DNA from: Pseudolabrys sp. FHR47
Lineage (GTDB): Bacteria; Pseudomonadota; Alphaproteobacteria; Rhizobiales; Xanthobacteraceae
Assembly (NCBI RefSeq): GCF_005153485.1
Contig: NZ_CP039740.1
Location: forward strand, 372,001-436,000
Direction: 5' to 3'
Length of the DNA stretch: 64,000 nucleotides
Below the pieces are notes generated by a model. It saw only the letters and a program-made list of their open reading frames with translations. It searched no databases and was not told where the DNA came from. Positions 51,699 through 61,321 of the stretch are shown here, piece after piece. The translations under genes and the position numbers were made by a program. Every line of letters begins with the position of its first letter. Position 1 is the first letter of the stretch.

Positions 51699-52409
51699 GT
51701 GGCGCTGATTTATCCGACCAAGAGCCTCGAGAATTTTCCGAAGCATCTCACGCCGAACTACAAGAGCACGGTCAAGCGTTCGCCGACCAGGCCGCTGATG
51801 ATCATTCCGCACACCTTGTCGGAACTGACCGGCCCGGTCTACGGCCACAATGCCGTGCAGGAGGGCGATAACGATCTGACCAAGCAGCACGCCGGCGAGC
51901 CGCTCGGCGAGCGCATCATCGTGCACGGTCAGGTGCTCGACGAAGACCGCCGTCCGGTCAAAAGCGCGCTGGTCGAGCTGTGGCAGGCCAATGCCTGCGG
52001 CCGTTACGTTCACAATGTCGATCAGCATCCGGCGCCGCTCGATCCGAACTTCACCGGCGCCGGCCGCACCATCACCGACGACAACGGCCACTACAAATTC
52101 ATCACGGTGAAGCCGGGCGCCTATCCCTGGGGCAACCATCCCAACGCCTGGCGGCCCAACCACATCCACTTCTCGGTGTTCGGCCATTCCTTCGTGTCGC
52201 GCCTCGTGACGCAGATGTATTTCCCGGGCGACTACCTGTTCCCGTTCGATCCTATCTTCAATTCGGTGACCGACGAGAAGGCGCGCAACCGCATGATCGC
52301 GTCCTTCGATCTGGAGAACACGGTGCCGGACTGGGCGCTGGCCTTCAAATTCGACATCGTGCTGCGCGGCCGCGAGGCCACCCCGCTCGACAACGACGAT
52401 CATCATTAA
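51699..52409 (+). CDS. pcaH: Protocatechuate 3,4-dioxygenase beta subunit
   Basis: Fe(III) subunit of intradiol dioxygenase, cleaving protocatechuate to beta-carboxy-cis,cis-muconate. 236 residues. The four iron ligands are visible: Tyr103 (GRYVHN), Tyr142 (GAYPWGN), His155 and His157 (NHIHFSVFG). The N-terminal PTRPLMIIPHTLSELTGPV is typical of PcaH. A GTG start at 51699 with GAGAGGA eight bases upstream is preferred; the frame from 51573 runs through the REP-like repeat and pcaF. Confidence 0.93.
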   Translation: MALIYPTKSLENFPKHLTPNYKSTVKRSPTRPLMIIPHTLSELTGPVYGHNAVQEGDNDLTKQHAGEPLGERIIVHGQVLDEDRRPVKSALVELWQANACGRYVHNVDQHPAPLDPNFTGAGRTITDDNGHYKFITVKPGAYPWGNHPNAWRPNHIHFSVFGHSFVSRLVTQMYFPGDYLFPFDPIFNSVTDEKARNRMIASFDLENTVPDWALAFKFDIVLRGREATPLDNDDHH

Positions 52410-52426
52410 GAAGGGCGTGCACTCCT

Positions 52427-53038
52427 ATGTCTGAAATCACGCCGTCACAGACCGTCGGTCCGTTCTTCGCCTATGGCCTCACCCCGGTGGGGCGCTGCAA
52501 CTGGGACCCGAACGGCCATTACTCGTGGAAGAACTCGGTCGAGTCGAACCTCGTCACGCCGGATGTTTCCGGCACGCGCATCCGCATCGAGGGCACCGTG
52601 TTCGACGCCGACAACGCGCCGATCAACGACTGCATGATCGAGATCTGGCAGGCCGACGCGCAGGGCCGCTATGCGAGCCCCCAGGACAGCCGCGCGCTGC
52701 CCAACAGCCAGTTCAAGGGCTTTGGCCGTTCGGCAACCGACAAGGCCGGCCTGTTTGTGTTCGACACCATCAAGCCCGGCTCGGTTCCCGGCCCCGGCGG
52801 TAAGGAGCAGGCGCCGCATATCGTCGTCGCGATCTTCTCGCGCGGCATGTTGCGGCAGGTCTATACGCGGCTGTATTTCTCGGACGAGGCCGCCAATGCC
52901 GCCGATCCGATCCTCAATCTGGTGCCGACGGAACGCCGCGGGACGCTGATCGCCCACAAGGAAGCGGGCGATCCGCCGGTGTACCGTTTCAACGTCCATA
53001 TGCAGGGCGATGAGGAGACTGTGTTCTTCGAGGTCTGA
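52427..53038 (+). CDS. pcaG: Protocatechuate 3,4-dioxygenase alpha subunit
   Basis: Alpha partner of PcaH, 203 residues. It shares the intradiol core but lacks the iron-ligand set. Typical blocks: PSQTVGPFFAYGLTP at the N-terminus (contributes to the active site of the pair), IEIWQADAQGRYASP, and PHIVVAIFSRGMLRQVYTRLYFSDE. AAGAAGGG precedes the ATG, 17 bases after pcaH. Its stop is followed by a strong terminator, closing the operon. pcaB, C, D, I and J are not in the window. Confidence 0.92.
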   Translation: MSEITPSQTVGPFFAYGLTPVGRCNWDPNGHYSWKNSVESNLVTPDVSGTRIRIEGTVFDADNAPINDCMIEIWQADAQGRYASPQDSRALPNSQFKGFGRSATDKAGLFVFDTIKPGSVPGPGGKEQAPHIVVAIFSRGMLRQVYTRLYFSDEAANAADPILNLVPTERRGTLIAHKEAGDPPVYRFNVHMQGDEETVFFEV

Positions 53039-53063
53039 TAGCGCTTGTTGTTAGGCGACATCG

Positions 53064-53094
53064 GGCGGGCACTGGGGTGCCCGCCTATTTTATT
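53064..53094 (+). terminator. Rho-independent terminator of the pca operon
   Basis: Nine-base stem GGCGGGCAC/GTGCCCGCC with a TGGG loop, followed by TATTTTATT, 25 bases after the pcaG stop. Confidence 0.85.
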
Positions 53095-53407
53095 GGGCTG
53101 CGGTTCCGTCGCCCACTTTTGCCCACTTTTAGCAGCGGAAAGTCAGCACTACTGCCCACTATCAGGCGAGATAAAAAGTTACTGACGTAAATGATTTTCA
53201 CATCTATTTGATTTTATATGTGTATTTGACGAACGTAGCTTTGCCCATTATTTCTGCCCAACTTTTTACATTCATTTTTTCGTTGACGCTCCACCCCCAC
53301 CTTTGTTTGGCTTGCGCTTAAGCGGCCGTGCGAGCCGCACCCAGAAACGACAAGGGACGAGCGGTTTGTCGCGCCCGGCACAGGGCCCCGCTTGAAGGGA
53401 AACGCCG
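53095..53407. other. AT-rich intergenic block with GCCCA repeats
   Basis: About 310 bases without a gene. GCCCACTTTT is repeated exactly in tandem at 53111-53130, with further GCCCA copies near 53153, 53243 and 53256. The segment 53160-53280 is markedly A/T-rich (TTTGATTTTATATGTGTATTTGACG). A possible promoter for the next gene is TTGACG (53226-53231) with TATTTC 17 bases on. Confidence 0.55.
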
Positions 53408-54820
53408 ATGAACGAGGTCATCCTCCAGGAGATCGCCGAATTCTGCCGCCAGCGCGGTCTGGCCGAATCCACTTTCGGCCGCAGAGCCGTCAACGACGGC
53501 AAGCTTGCCAGCCGCTTGCGCAATGGTGGCCGTATCACCACCGACACGCTCGATCGCATCCGTTCCTTCATGGCGCATGGTGCCGAGAGCGGCGCGGCGC
53601 GCCGGCGCCTTATGGTCGACGGTCCGTCGGCGCAATCGCTTCCCGTCATCAAAATGCAGGCGCCGCCAATGGCCTCCGCGCAAGTCGATAACGACGATCC
53701 GCAGCGCAATTTCCGCTTCTTCGACAATCGTCAGAAATATCTGCTGTTTGTGAACACCTGCAGCGAAAAGTGGGAAGTGGCGCAGCGCGTCTCTCTCGAG
53801 CTCGACAACATCCATCCGCGGCCGCCGGCGGTACGCGTGTTCGACGCCGGCGTCGGCGACGGCACGGTGCTGACGCGCGTGATGCGCTCGATGCATCACA
53901 AGTTTCCGACCATGCCGTTCCAGATTGTCGGCAAGGAAATCAGCCTCGAGGACGTGCGCCTTGCTCTGCAGAAGATGCCGGATCGCTTCATGGAGCATCC
54001 GTCCACTGTCGTGGTCCTGACCAACCTCGCTTATGCCGATGCGCCATGGCTTGCCGCCAAATCGCTCTCCGCCGCGACGTCGATGGTGTGGAAGGAGGTG
54101 GCGCTCGACGGCAACACAGCGCATTCCTTCGAGGAGCAGATCACCGCGCTCGAACCGTTCCTCGCCGAATCCTGGAAGGCCAAGGTGTCGCCGACCAGCG
54201 GCAATCCGGTCTACGAGCGGCCCGTTGTGCTGGTGCTCTATCGCAACGATCACCGCTTCATGCTCGATCAGGTGATCCCGAAGCCCGGCGGTTCGCACGC
54301 CGATTACGATCTCGTTATCGCCTCGCAGCCTTATCGCGCCCGCGCCTCGCTCGAGTTCAAGGCCAAGCGCGTTCTGGCGCCGCTCGCCCGCGCGCTTGGC
54401 CCCGGGGGCCGCATGATTACCATCCAGTCCTACGGCAACGATCCCGGCATGGAGATCATTCACAAGGTTTGGCCCGACGACAATCCGTTCATGCACAGCC
54501 GCCACGATCTCCTGAAGGAGACCAAGCAGGAGCTCGGCTCGGCCGGCCGCGATCTGAACTTCAACGTCTATTCCGATCAGCGCTCGCTGTTCCGCTACGA
54601 CATGCACACGCTTCCGTCGGAAGTGTCGTCGTCCATCGGCACCTCGACCCTGCTCGCGGCCTGGAACGCTGCGGTCTATGTCGCCCAGGTGGAGGATGAC
54701 CGCCTGTCGGACGTCAATGCCGACCGCCGCTATGTCGATGCCACGCGCGAGGTGCTGCAACAGCGCGGCGGCCTGTGGTTCTTCGACGAATCCTTCGTCA
54801 TCTCGAGGCGCCGCCAGTAA
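53408..54820 (+). CDS. HTH-domain/SAM-dependent methyltransferase fusion protein
   Basis: 470 residues. The N-terminal 60 look like a short helix-turn-helix (EFCRQRGLAESTFGRRAVNDGKLASRLRNGGRITTDTLDRI), resembling Cro/repressor-like domains. From about 100 on there is a class I methyltransferase: SAM loop VFDAGVGDGT (144-153), acidic residue in GKEISLEDVRLAL, and a C-terminal DLVIASQPYRARASLEF / ALGPGGRMITIQSYG half. AAGGGAAAC precedes the ATG. It is followed by an MTHFR-like gene after 31 bases, tying it to the methyl-transfer module. I do not recognise a named family; function unknown. Confidence 0.7.
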   Translation: MNEVILQEIAEFCRQRGLAESTFGRRAVNDGKLASRLRNGGRITTDTLDRIRSFMAHGAESGAARRRLMVDGPSAQSLPVIKMQAPPMASAQVDNDDPQRNFRFFDNRQKYLLFVNTCSEKWEVAQRVSLELDNIHPRPPAVRVFDAGVGDGTVLTRVMRSMHHKFPTMPFQIVGKEISLEDVRLALQKMPDRFMEHPSTVVVLTNLAYADAPWLAAKSLSAATSMVWKEVALDGNTAHSFEEQITALEPFLAESWKAKVSPTSGNPVYERPVVLVLYRNDHRFMLDQVIPKPGGSHADYDLVIASQPYRARASLEFKAKRVLAPLARALGPGGRMITIQSYGNDPGMEIIHKVWPDDNPFMHSRHDLLKETKQELGSAGRDLNFNVYSDQRSLFRYDMHTLPSEVSSSIGTSTLLAAWNAAVYVAQVEDDRLSDVNADRRYVDATREVLQQRGGLWFFDESFVISRRRQ

Positions 54821-54851
54821 CGCGGCGCCTTCCAACCGAAACGGACTTCCA

Positions 54852-55706
54852 GTGAACATGCACATGAAACCCGCCCCGGCCACGATCGCGCGGCGGTTCT
54901 CGATCGAAACCACGCGGCCGAAGCCGGCCGAGATCGACGCCGTCGCCGCGGCGGTGCCGAAAGGAACCGAACTCTACATCACCGCGGTGCCGACGCAGAC
55001 CGAAGAGGAACTGGTCGCCGCCGCCGCCCATGCGCGGCGCGCCGGCTTGGAGCCGGTGGTGCATGTCGCGGCGCGGCGTCTGCCGAGCGTTGAGTTCTTG
55101 CAGGAGCGTCTGGCGCGCCTGCGCGGCGAAGCCGATGTGCGCCGCCTCTTGGTGATCGGCGGCGACATCGATCCGATTGGTCCCTTCGCCGATGCGCTGG
55201 CTGTAATCCAGAAGGGCAGACTGCGCGAAGCCGGCATCGAGAATGTCGGCATCGGCGCCTATCCGGAAGGGCATCCGGTCATTCCGCTGGAGCGGCTGGT
55301 CGCCTCGCTCGACGAGAAGATTGCGGCCGCAGTGGTGCAAGGGCTCGACGTGCGTCTCGTCAGCCAGTTTTCGTTCTCGCCGGATGACATCGTCGCCTGG
55401 CTGAAGAAGCTGCGCGCCCAGGGCATCACCCAGCCGGTCAGCGTCGGCATGGTCGGCCCGACCAGCGTCACCGCACTGCTGCGTTTTGCCAAGCGCTGCG
55501 GCGTCGGTACCTCTCTGAAGGGCCTGATGTCGGGCGCCGCCAGCGCGCTGATCGGCAATGTCGGCCCGGATCGCATTATCCACGCGCTCGACGCCGCGCA
55601 GTCCGCGATCGGCGATGTGCAGCCGCACTACTTCACCTTCGGCAACCTCGTCGCCACCGCCGAGTACGGCACGGCGATGGCGGGGAAGGAGATCGCGGCG
55701 GCGTAA
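54852..55706 (+). CDS. Methylenetetrahydrofolate reductase (MetF)-like protein
   Basis: About 284 residues, TIM-barrel MTHFR family. Features: FSIETTRPKPAEIDAV near the start (the catalytic Glu in the first strand), ELYITAVP, GLEPVVHVAARRL, LLVIGGDIDPIG (the GG-D flavin segment), IGIGAYPEGHP and QFSFSPDDIVAWLKKL. It likely interconverts 5-methyl- and 5,10-methylene-tetrahydrofolate. Starts GTG 54852 and ATG 54858 are both possible. Shorter and more divergent than housekeeping MetF. In Sphingobium SYK-6, metF lies with ligM, and here LigM is 1 kb away. Confidence 0.8.
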   Translation: MNMHMKPAPATIARRFSIETTRPKPAEIDAVAAAVPKGTELYITAVPTQTEEELVAAAAHARRAGLEPVVHVAARRLPSVEFLQERLARLRGEADVRRLLVIGGDIDPIGPFADALAVIQKGRLREAGIENVGIGAYPEGHPVIPLERLVASLDEKIAAAVVQGLDVRLVSQFSFSPDDIVAWLKKLRAQGITQPVSVGMVGPTSVTALLRFAKRCGVGTSLKGLMSGAASALIGNVGPDRIIHALDAAQSAIGDVQPHYFTFGNLVATAEYGTAMAGKEIAAA

Positions 55707-55717
55707 GCCGTCGCACA

Positions 55718-55782
55718 CTCCGTTCGTCCCCGCGAAAGCGGGGACCCAGCTGGATTCCCGCCTTCGCGGGAATGAACGGAGA
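55718..55782. repeat. Palindromic intergenic repeat after the MTHFR gene
   Basis: Outer arms CTCCGTTC/GAACGGAG enclose two hairpins, GTCCCCGC-GAAA-GCGGGGAC (55726-55745) and ATTCCCGC-CTTC-GCGGGAAT (55754-55773). Same family as 33424-33521 and 35130-35212; probably also terminates the MTHFR transcript. Confidence 0.75.
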
Positions 55783-55858
55783 ATGGTGCAACGCCTGATC
55801 CGGATTTCGCTTCGCTTCATCCGGGCCGAGGGCTGTTTCCAAGAAACGGTGAACGAAT

Positions 55859-56422
55859 TTAGAACCCGCCGCGGCCGCCGCCCATGCCCGGCATACCACC
55901 GCTTTTGCCACGGCCGGGTGCTTCGCCTTGCCGCGCGCCGCCGGTGCCAGTGAGTTCCTGGCTGGTCACGCGGCAATCGCGATTCAAATCATAGCGCGCG
56001 AAGAACGGGCTCGGCTTGTCGACGAACTCGGCGCGGCTGACACGCCCATCGTGGTTGTCGTCGAAATAGCCGAAATCGGCATCGGCAAAGATTCGCTCGG
56101 CCCGCCGAATGGTTTGGAATTCGGTGGCGTCGAGGAAGCCGTTGGCGTTCTTGTCGGCCATCGTGAACAGACGATTGGCGTATTGCTTCCATTCGTCACA
56201 GGTCAGTGTGCCGTCGTTGTTGGCATCCCATCGCGATATCGATGCGAGAAACGGGTCGGGCGCGGGCGGCTTGGCGGCGGGCATGCCGCCGCCGGGCATG
56301 CCGCCCGGCATTTGCGCCAGGGTCGGTGCCGCACCGAACAGGGCCGTGCACGCGATCAGCAGAGAGATAAATCTGTACGGAATCCGGGAGGCGTTGCGAT
56401 GAGGCTGTGTGTGGCGATGCAT
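55859..56422 (-). CDS. Exported EF-hand calcium-binding protein
   Basis: 187 residues with a signal peptide (FISLLIACTALFGAAP, cleaved near TLAQ) and a Met/Gly/Pro-rich linker. Four EF-hand loops follow: DANNDGTLTCDEW, DKNANGFLDATEF, DDNHDGRVSRAEF and DLNRDCRVTSQEL, the last with Cys at the usual Gly. The tail is Gly/Arg-rich. It probably binds calcium (or lanthanides) in the periplasm. It sits inside the LigM/MTHFR module but no functional link is evident. Confidence 0.82.
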   Translation of the reverse strand: MHRHTQPHRNASRIPYRFISLLIACTALFGAAPTLAQMPGGMPGGGMPAAKPPAPDPFLASISRWDANNDGTLTCDEWKQYANRLFTMADKNANGFLDATEFQTIRRAERIFADADFGYFDDNHDGRVSRAEFVDKPSPFFARYDLNRDCRVTSQELTGTGGARQGEAPGRGKSGGMPGMGGGRGGF

Positions 56423-56616
56423 GTTTATTGTCGCTGATGGGTATGTTCCGCATCAGGAGAATTTCATTACGGCCAAACTAAGCCGCGGCCTGCGATGCGG
56501 CGCGTTGTTACAGAGCGGAAACAACGACGTCGGTCTTGCCGTTGGAAATCGTCCGCGATGGCCGGGACAAGCCGGGCCGTAACTCAGCGATGACGGATTC
56601 ATCCGCAGAAACGACG

Positions 56617-56648
56617 ACGGCGCGGCACCCTTGCGGATGCCGCGCCGT
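56617..56648. terminator. Stem-loop downstream of ligM
   Basis: ACGGCGCGGCA and TGCCGCGCCGT form an 11-bp stem with a 10-base loop, 28 bases past the ligM stop. The T-run (GTTTTTA) is on the plus-strand side, so for ligM itself the structure acts without a good T-tract. Confidence 0.55.
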
Positions 56649-56675
56649 TTTTATCCGGCTATCGGGTCGCGGCGT

Positions 56676-58085
<1,410 letters not shown>

Positions 58086-58160
58086 TCACTCCCACGGGCT
58101 TGTGTTTCGTTGATTGCGAGCGCCGGTCCGGTTCTTTGCCGCCCCGCACGAGGGTTGGCC

Positions 58161-58168
58161 GTATACAA
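58161..58168. promoter_or_regulatory. GTATACAA site 1, putative GntR half of operator pair
   Basis: GTATACAA, whose GTATAC core is palindromic and fits the GntR/FadR consensus (GT-N-AC). It lies 82 bases upstream of ligM and recurs exactly at 58256-58263. Confidence 0.5.
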
Positions 58169-58255
58169 TAGAACGGTCAGGCTCGCCTAAAACCAGAAAA
58201 TTTCGCCAAAATCTGTCCCCGAACGAGGCCGGATTTGGCATTTGGTCTAATCCTC

Positions 58256-58263
58256 GTATACAA
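58256..58263. promoter_or_regulatory. GTATACAA site 2, putative GntR operator
   Basis: Second exact GTATACAA copy, 95 bases from the first (about nine helical turns) and 52 bases before the GntR start. Paired sites in a divergent promoter suggest autoregulation, possibly with looping. Confidence 0.5.
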
Positions 58264-58314
58264 CAGCCATTCCAGCGACCTCAAGGATTGGGCAGAAAAA
58301 AAGGAGCCCACCCG

Positions 58315-59094
58315 GTGCCCACCGCCAAATCGGTTCCAATGGCCGAACCCGACCGCGCCTCGTCCCAGACCGTCAAAGCGCAGCTTGCATTGCGCGACCT
58401 GATCCTGTCCGGCGGTCTCAAGCCCGGCGACCGCGTCTCCGAACTGTCGCTGGTCGACAGGCTGGGCATGTCACGCACGCCGATCCGCATGGCTTTGGTC
58501 CGGCTGGAGGACGAAGGTTTTCTCGAGGCGATCCCGTCCGGCGGCTTCGCCATCAAGGCTTTCACCGAGCGTGACGTCTACGACGCCATCGACCTGCGCG
58601 GCATGGTCGAGGGCTTTGCGGCGCGTATCGCCGCCGAGCGCGGTGTGCCCGGTGGCCTCATTCGCGATATGAAGGATGTTCTGCGGCAGATCGATGACAT
58701 CGCCGCCTTGCCGGACCTGAGCGTCGATCACTTCTCCGAATATGTTGATCTCAACGGCCGTTTTCATGCGCTGCTGGCGGAGGCTGCCGATAGCCCGGTT
58801 GTCAAGCGTCAGATCGAGCGCGTTTCGAACCTGCCCTTCGCTTCGCCCTCGGGCTTCGTCATGGTGCAGGCCAAGCTCCCAGAGGCACGCCACATCCTGA
58901 CCATCGCCCAGGACCATCACCATTGCGTCGTGCACGCCATCGAGGATCGCGAAGGCATGCGCGCCGAGGCGCTGATGCGCGAGCATGCGCGGCTGGCTCA
59001 GCGCAATCTGCAACTGGCGCTGCGCAACCAGGGCACCCGCAATCTGGTACCGGGCGTCGTCCTGATTCAGGCGGCGCGGGGCGGGCTGCTCTAA
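58315..59094 (+). CDS. GntR-family (FCD) transcriptional regulator
   Basis: 259 residues with an N-terminal winged helix (VSELSLVDRLGMSRTPIRMALVRLEDEGFLE) and a C-terminal all-helical FCD ligand domain (DVYDAIDLRGMVEGFAARIAAERG, DLNGRFHALLAEAADSPVV). AAGGAG eight bases upstream fixes the GTG start at 58315; the frame from 58114 covers the promoter gap. Divergent from ligM and upstream of the MetE-like gene. Caulobacter VanR is also GntR-type, so vanillate sensing is a reasonable hypothesis. Confidence 0.85.
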   Translation: MPTAKSVPMAEPDRASSQTVKAQLALRDLILSGGLKPGDRVSELSLVDRLGMSRTPIRMALVRLEDEGFLEAIPSGGFAIKAFTERDVYDAIDLRGMVEGFAARIAAERGVPGGLIRDMKDVLRQIDDIAALPDLSVDHFSEYVDLNGRFHALLAEAADSPVVKRQIERVSNLPFASPSGFVMVQAKLPEARHILTIAQDHHHCVVHAIEDREGMRAEALMREHARLAQRNLQLALRNQGTRNLVPGVVLIQAARGGLL

Positions 59095-59223
59095 TGGATG
59101 GCTTTACACCAAAGAGGTGGGCACGTGCCCGCTGACGTCAATCTTTCACCGTGCTAAAGGCACGCCCGGACTGAAGCTGCGGACGGGAAATTTTCACGCA
59201 GCAATTTGTTGGAGGAGAAGCCT

Positions 59224-60336
59224 ATGTCCCAGAGAACCAAGCCGCCGTTCCGCGCCGATCAGGTCGGATCGATCCTGCGTACCACCGCGATTCATGAGGC
59301 GCGGACGAAGCATGAAAAGGGCGAGATCACCGACGCCCAGCTCAAGGCAATCGAAGACGCCGAGATCATCAAGATCATCAAGAAGCAGGAAGAGATCGGC
59401 CTCCAGCCCGTCACCGACGGCGAATTCCGCCGCGCTTGGTGGCACTACGACTTCTTCGGCATGCTCGACGGGGTCGACGTCGTCCCGTCCGATCACGGCA
59501 TCCAGTTCCAGGGCGTTCAGACCAAGATGCAGGTGCTGAGCATCACCGGCAAGATCGGCTTCTCCCCCAGCCACCCGATGCTCGAGCACTTCAAGTTCCT
59601 CAAAGCGCACACCAGCCGCACGCCGAAGATGACCATCCCGGCGCCGAGCGTGATGCACTTCCGTCTCGAGCCGGACGCGGTCAAGACCGGTGTCTATCCG
59701 AACCGCGACGCGATTTTCGACGATCTTGCCATCGCCTATCAGAAGGCGGTGAAGGCGTTCTACGACGCCGGCTGCCGCTATCTGCAGTTCGACGATACCG
59801 CCTGGGCCTATCTCTGCTCGCAGGAGGAGCTGAAGAAAGCTCGCGAACGCGGCCTCGACGTCGATCACCTGCAGGACAGCTATACCAAGATGATCAACAA
59901 GGCGCTGGAAGCCAAACCGGCCGACATGGTCATCACCACACATGTCTGCCGCGGCAACTTCCGCTCCACCTTCATTTCGTCGGGCGGCTACGAGCCGGTG
60001 GCGCAGAACCTGCTCGAAAAGTGCAACTACGACGGCTACTTCCTCGAATACGACACCGACCGCGCCGGCGGCTTCGAGCCGCTGCGTTACCTGCCCAAGG
60101 GCAACAAGGTGGTCGTGCTCGGCCTCGTCACCTCGAAGAGCGGCACGCTGGAGAAGAAAGAAGACATCAAGAAGCGCATCGATGAGGCGACCAAGTATGT
60201 CGCGCTCGAGCAGCTCGCTTTGTCGCCGCAGTGCGGCTTTGCCTCGACCGAGGAAGGCAACACGCTGGCCGAGGACGAGCAGTGGGCCAAGCTCAAGATG
60301 ATCGTCGATATCTCGAAGGAAGTGTGGGGCGGCTGA
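59224..60336 (+). CDS. MetE-like cobalamin-independent methyltransferase
   Basis: 370 residues, the C-terminal (catalytic) half of MetE without its N-terminal half, as in YxjG/YxjH-type proteins. The zinc/thiol site is complete: His240 and Cys242 (TTHVCRGN), Glu275 (FLEYD) and Cys337 (SPQCGFA). ADQVGSILR and VTDGEFRRAWWHYDFF are typical of the family. GGAGGAG precedes the ATG. It transfers methyl to a thiol such as homocysteine; beside ligM it may use 5-methyltetrahydrofolate from demethylation. Its stop abuts the rlpA-like stop. Confidence 0.83.
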   Translation: MSQRTKPPFRADQVGSILRTTAIHEARTKHEKGEITDAQLKAIEDAEIIKIIKKQEEIGLQPVTDGEFRRAWWHYDFFGMLDGVDVVPSDHGIQFQGVQTKMQVLSITGKIGFSPSHPMLEHFKFLKAHTSRTPKMTIPAPSVMHFRLEPDAVKTGVYPNRDAIFDDLAIAYQKAVKAFYDAGCRYLQFDDTAWAYLCSQEELKKARERGLDVDHLQDSYTKMINKALEAKPADMVITTHVCRGNFRSTFISSGGYEPVAQNLLEKCNYDGYFLEYDTDRAGGFEPLRYLPKGNKVVVLGLVTSKSGTLEKKEDIKKRIDEATKYVALEQLALSPQCGFASTEEGNTLAEDEQWAKLKMIVDISKEVWGG

Positions 60337-61089
60337 TTACGGTCCCGCGACGACATCGAGTTCGCGACTGGCGACCGTCACCGGCATCGGACCGGTGACG
60401 GGTCCCAGCGCGTAGTCCTCGCCCAGCAGCGGCGACACCTTGACGTCGGCAATGAGGCCGATCTGCATAGACGGGTCGAAATAGCGCATCGCCCGGACAT
60501 TGAGATCGATGACGCGGCCTGGCTTCAGCGGGCCGACATCGTTGATCCTGACGACGAGCCGCTTGTCGCCGGCTTCGACCAGGGCATAGGCCGGCTGATA
60601 ATTCCGGCCGTAGCGGACGCCACCGAAGCGGTCGCGCAGATCGATCTGGATCGCAGCAGTCCAATCATCCGCATCATAACGTTCACCGGACGCAGTCTCC
60701 TCGTTGCCGGCATCGAGATCAGTTGGGTCGCCCGGATCGTAAGTCGAGGCTATGCCGATGATCGTTGCGCCCGACGCAACGATTTCCTGCCGCTGTGGTG
60801 TCGGCATTTCATTGTGCATTGGTGGCACGCTGCCGGTCGTTTCCATCGATGGGGACGGCGCTGGTGTCGTGACATTGACGCTTTGAATCGCCGGGATCGC
60901 CGGCGCGCCGAAACGGAATGCGAGCGATGGCCCGCCGCTTCCCACATCCTTGTCGCACGACTGCGGTATCGCCACCGCGACTGTCGCCGTTTCGGTTATC
61001 CTGATCGTGGCGTCGACCGGGTCGACGGCGGCTAACGCGAAGCCAATGGCAAGTGTCGCGGCGGCTTTGCCGCGCATGCGGCCGTTCAT
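60337..61089 (-). CDS. RlpA-like double-psi beta-barrel lipoprotein/exported protein
   Basis: About 250 residues, exported. A signal peptide (AAATLAIGFALAAVDPVDA) precedes a low-complexity Pro/Thr/Ser linker. The C-terminal RlpA-like double-psi barrel is seen in IGIASTYD...EETASGERYDADDWTAA and RLVVRINDVGPLKPGRVIDLNVRAMRYF, including the NDxGP and RVIDLN motifs. RlpA proteins cleave denuded glycan strands or bind septal peptidoglycan; there is no SPOR domain here. Start at 61089 chosen for the signal peptide; the frame reaches 61188. Confidence 0.75.
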   Translation of the reverse strand: MNGRMRGKAAATLAIGFALAAVDPVDATIRITETATVAVAIPQSCDKDVGSGGPSLAFRFGAPAIPAIQSVNVTTPAPSPSMETTGSVPPMHNEMPTPQRQEIVASGATIIGIASTYDPGDPTDLDAGNEETASGERYDADDWTAAIQIDLRDRFGGVRYGRNYQPAYALVEAGDKRLVVRINDVGPLKPGRVIDLNVRAMRYFDPSMQIGLIADVKVSPLLGEDYALGPVTGPMPVTVASRELDVVAGP

Positions 61090-61321
61090 TCGAGCAATAG
61101 TCGGATCGAGGTCGCAAACGGACATTCGGCCCCCCGGCTGATGACAGTCGACGGCACCGATTTGATCCGATGCGGAATAAGGTCTCATGAAAGTTCGACG
61201 CGCAAATGTCCGGAAAAACGGGGCTTGCCGTTAGGCCTGCATTAGGCATCGTCGTCTCGACACGCCGATCGGCACGGTGCAATAGTGCGGCCGGTCATGG
61301 TTAAGGAATTCCGAGCAGCGA

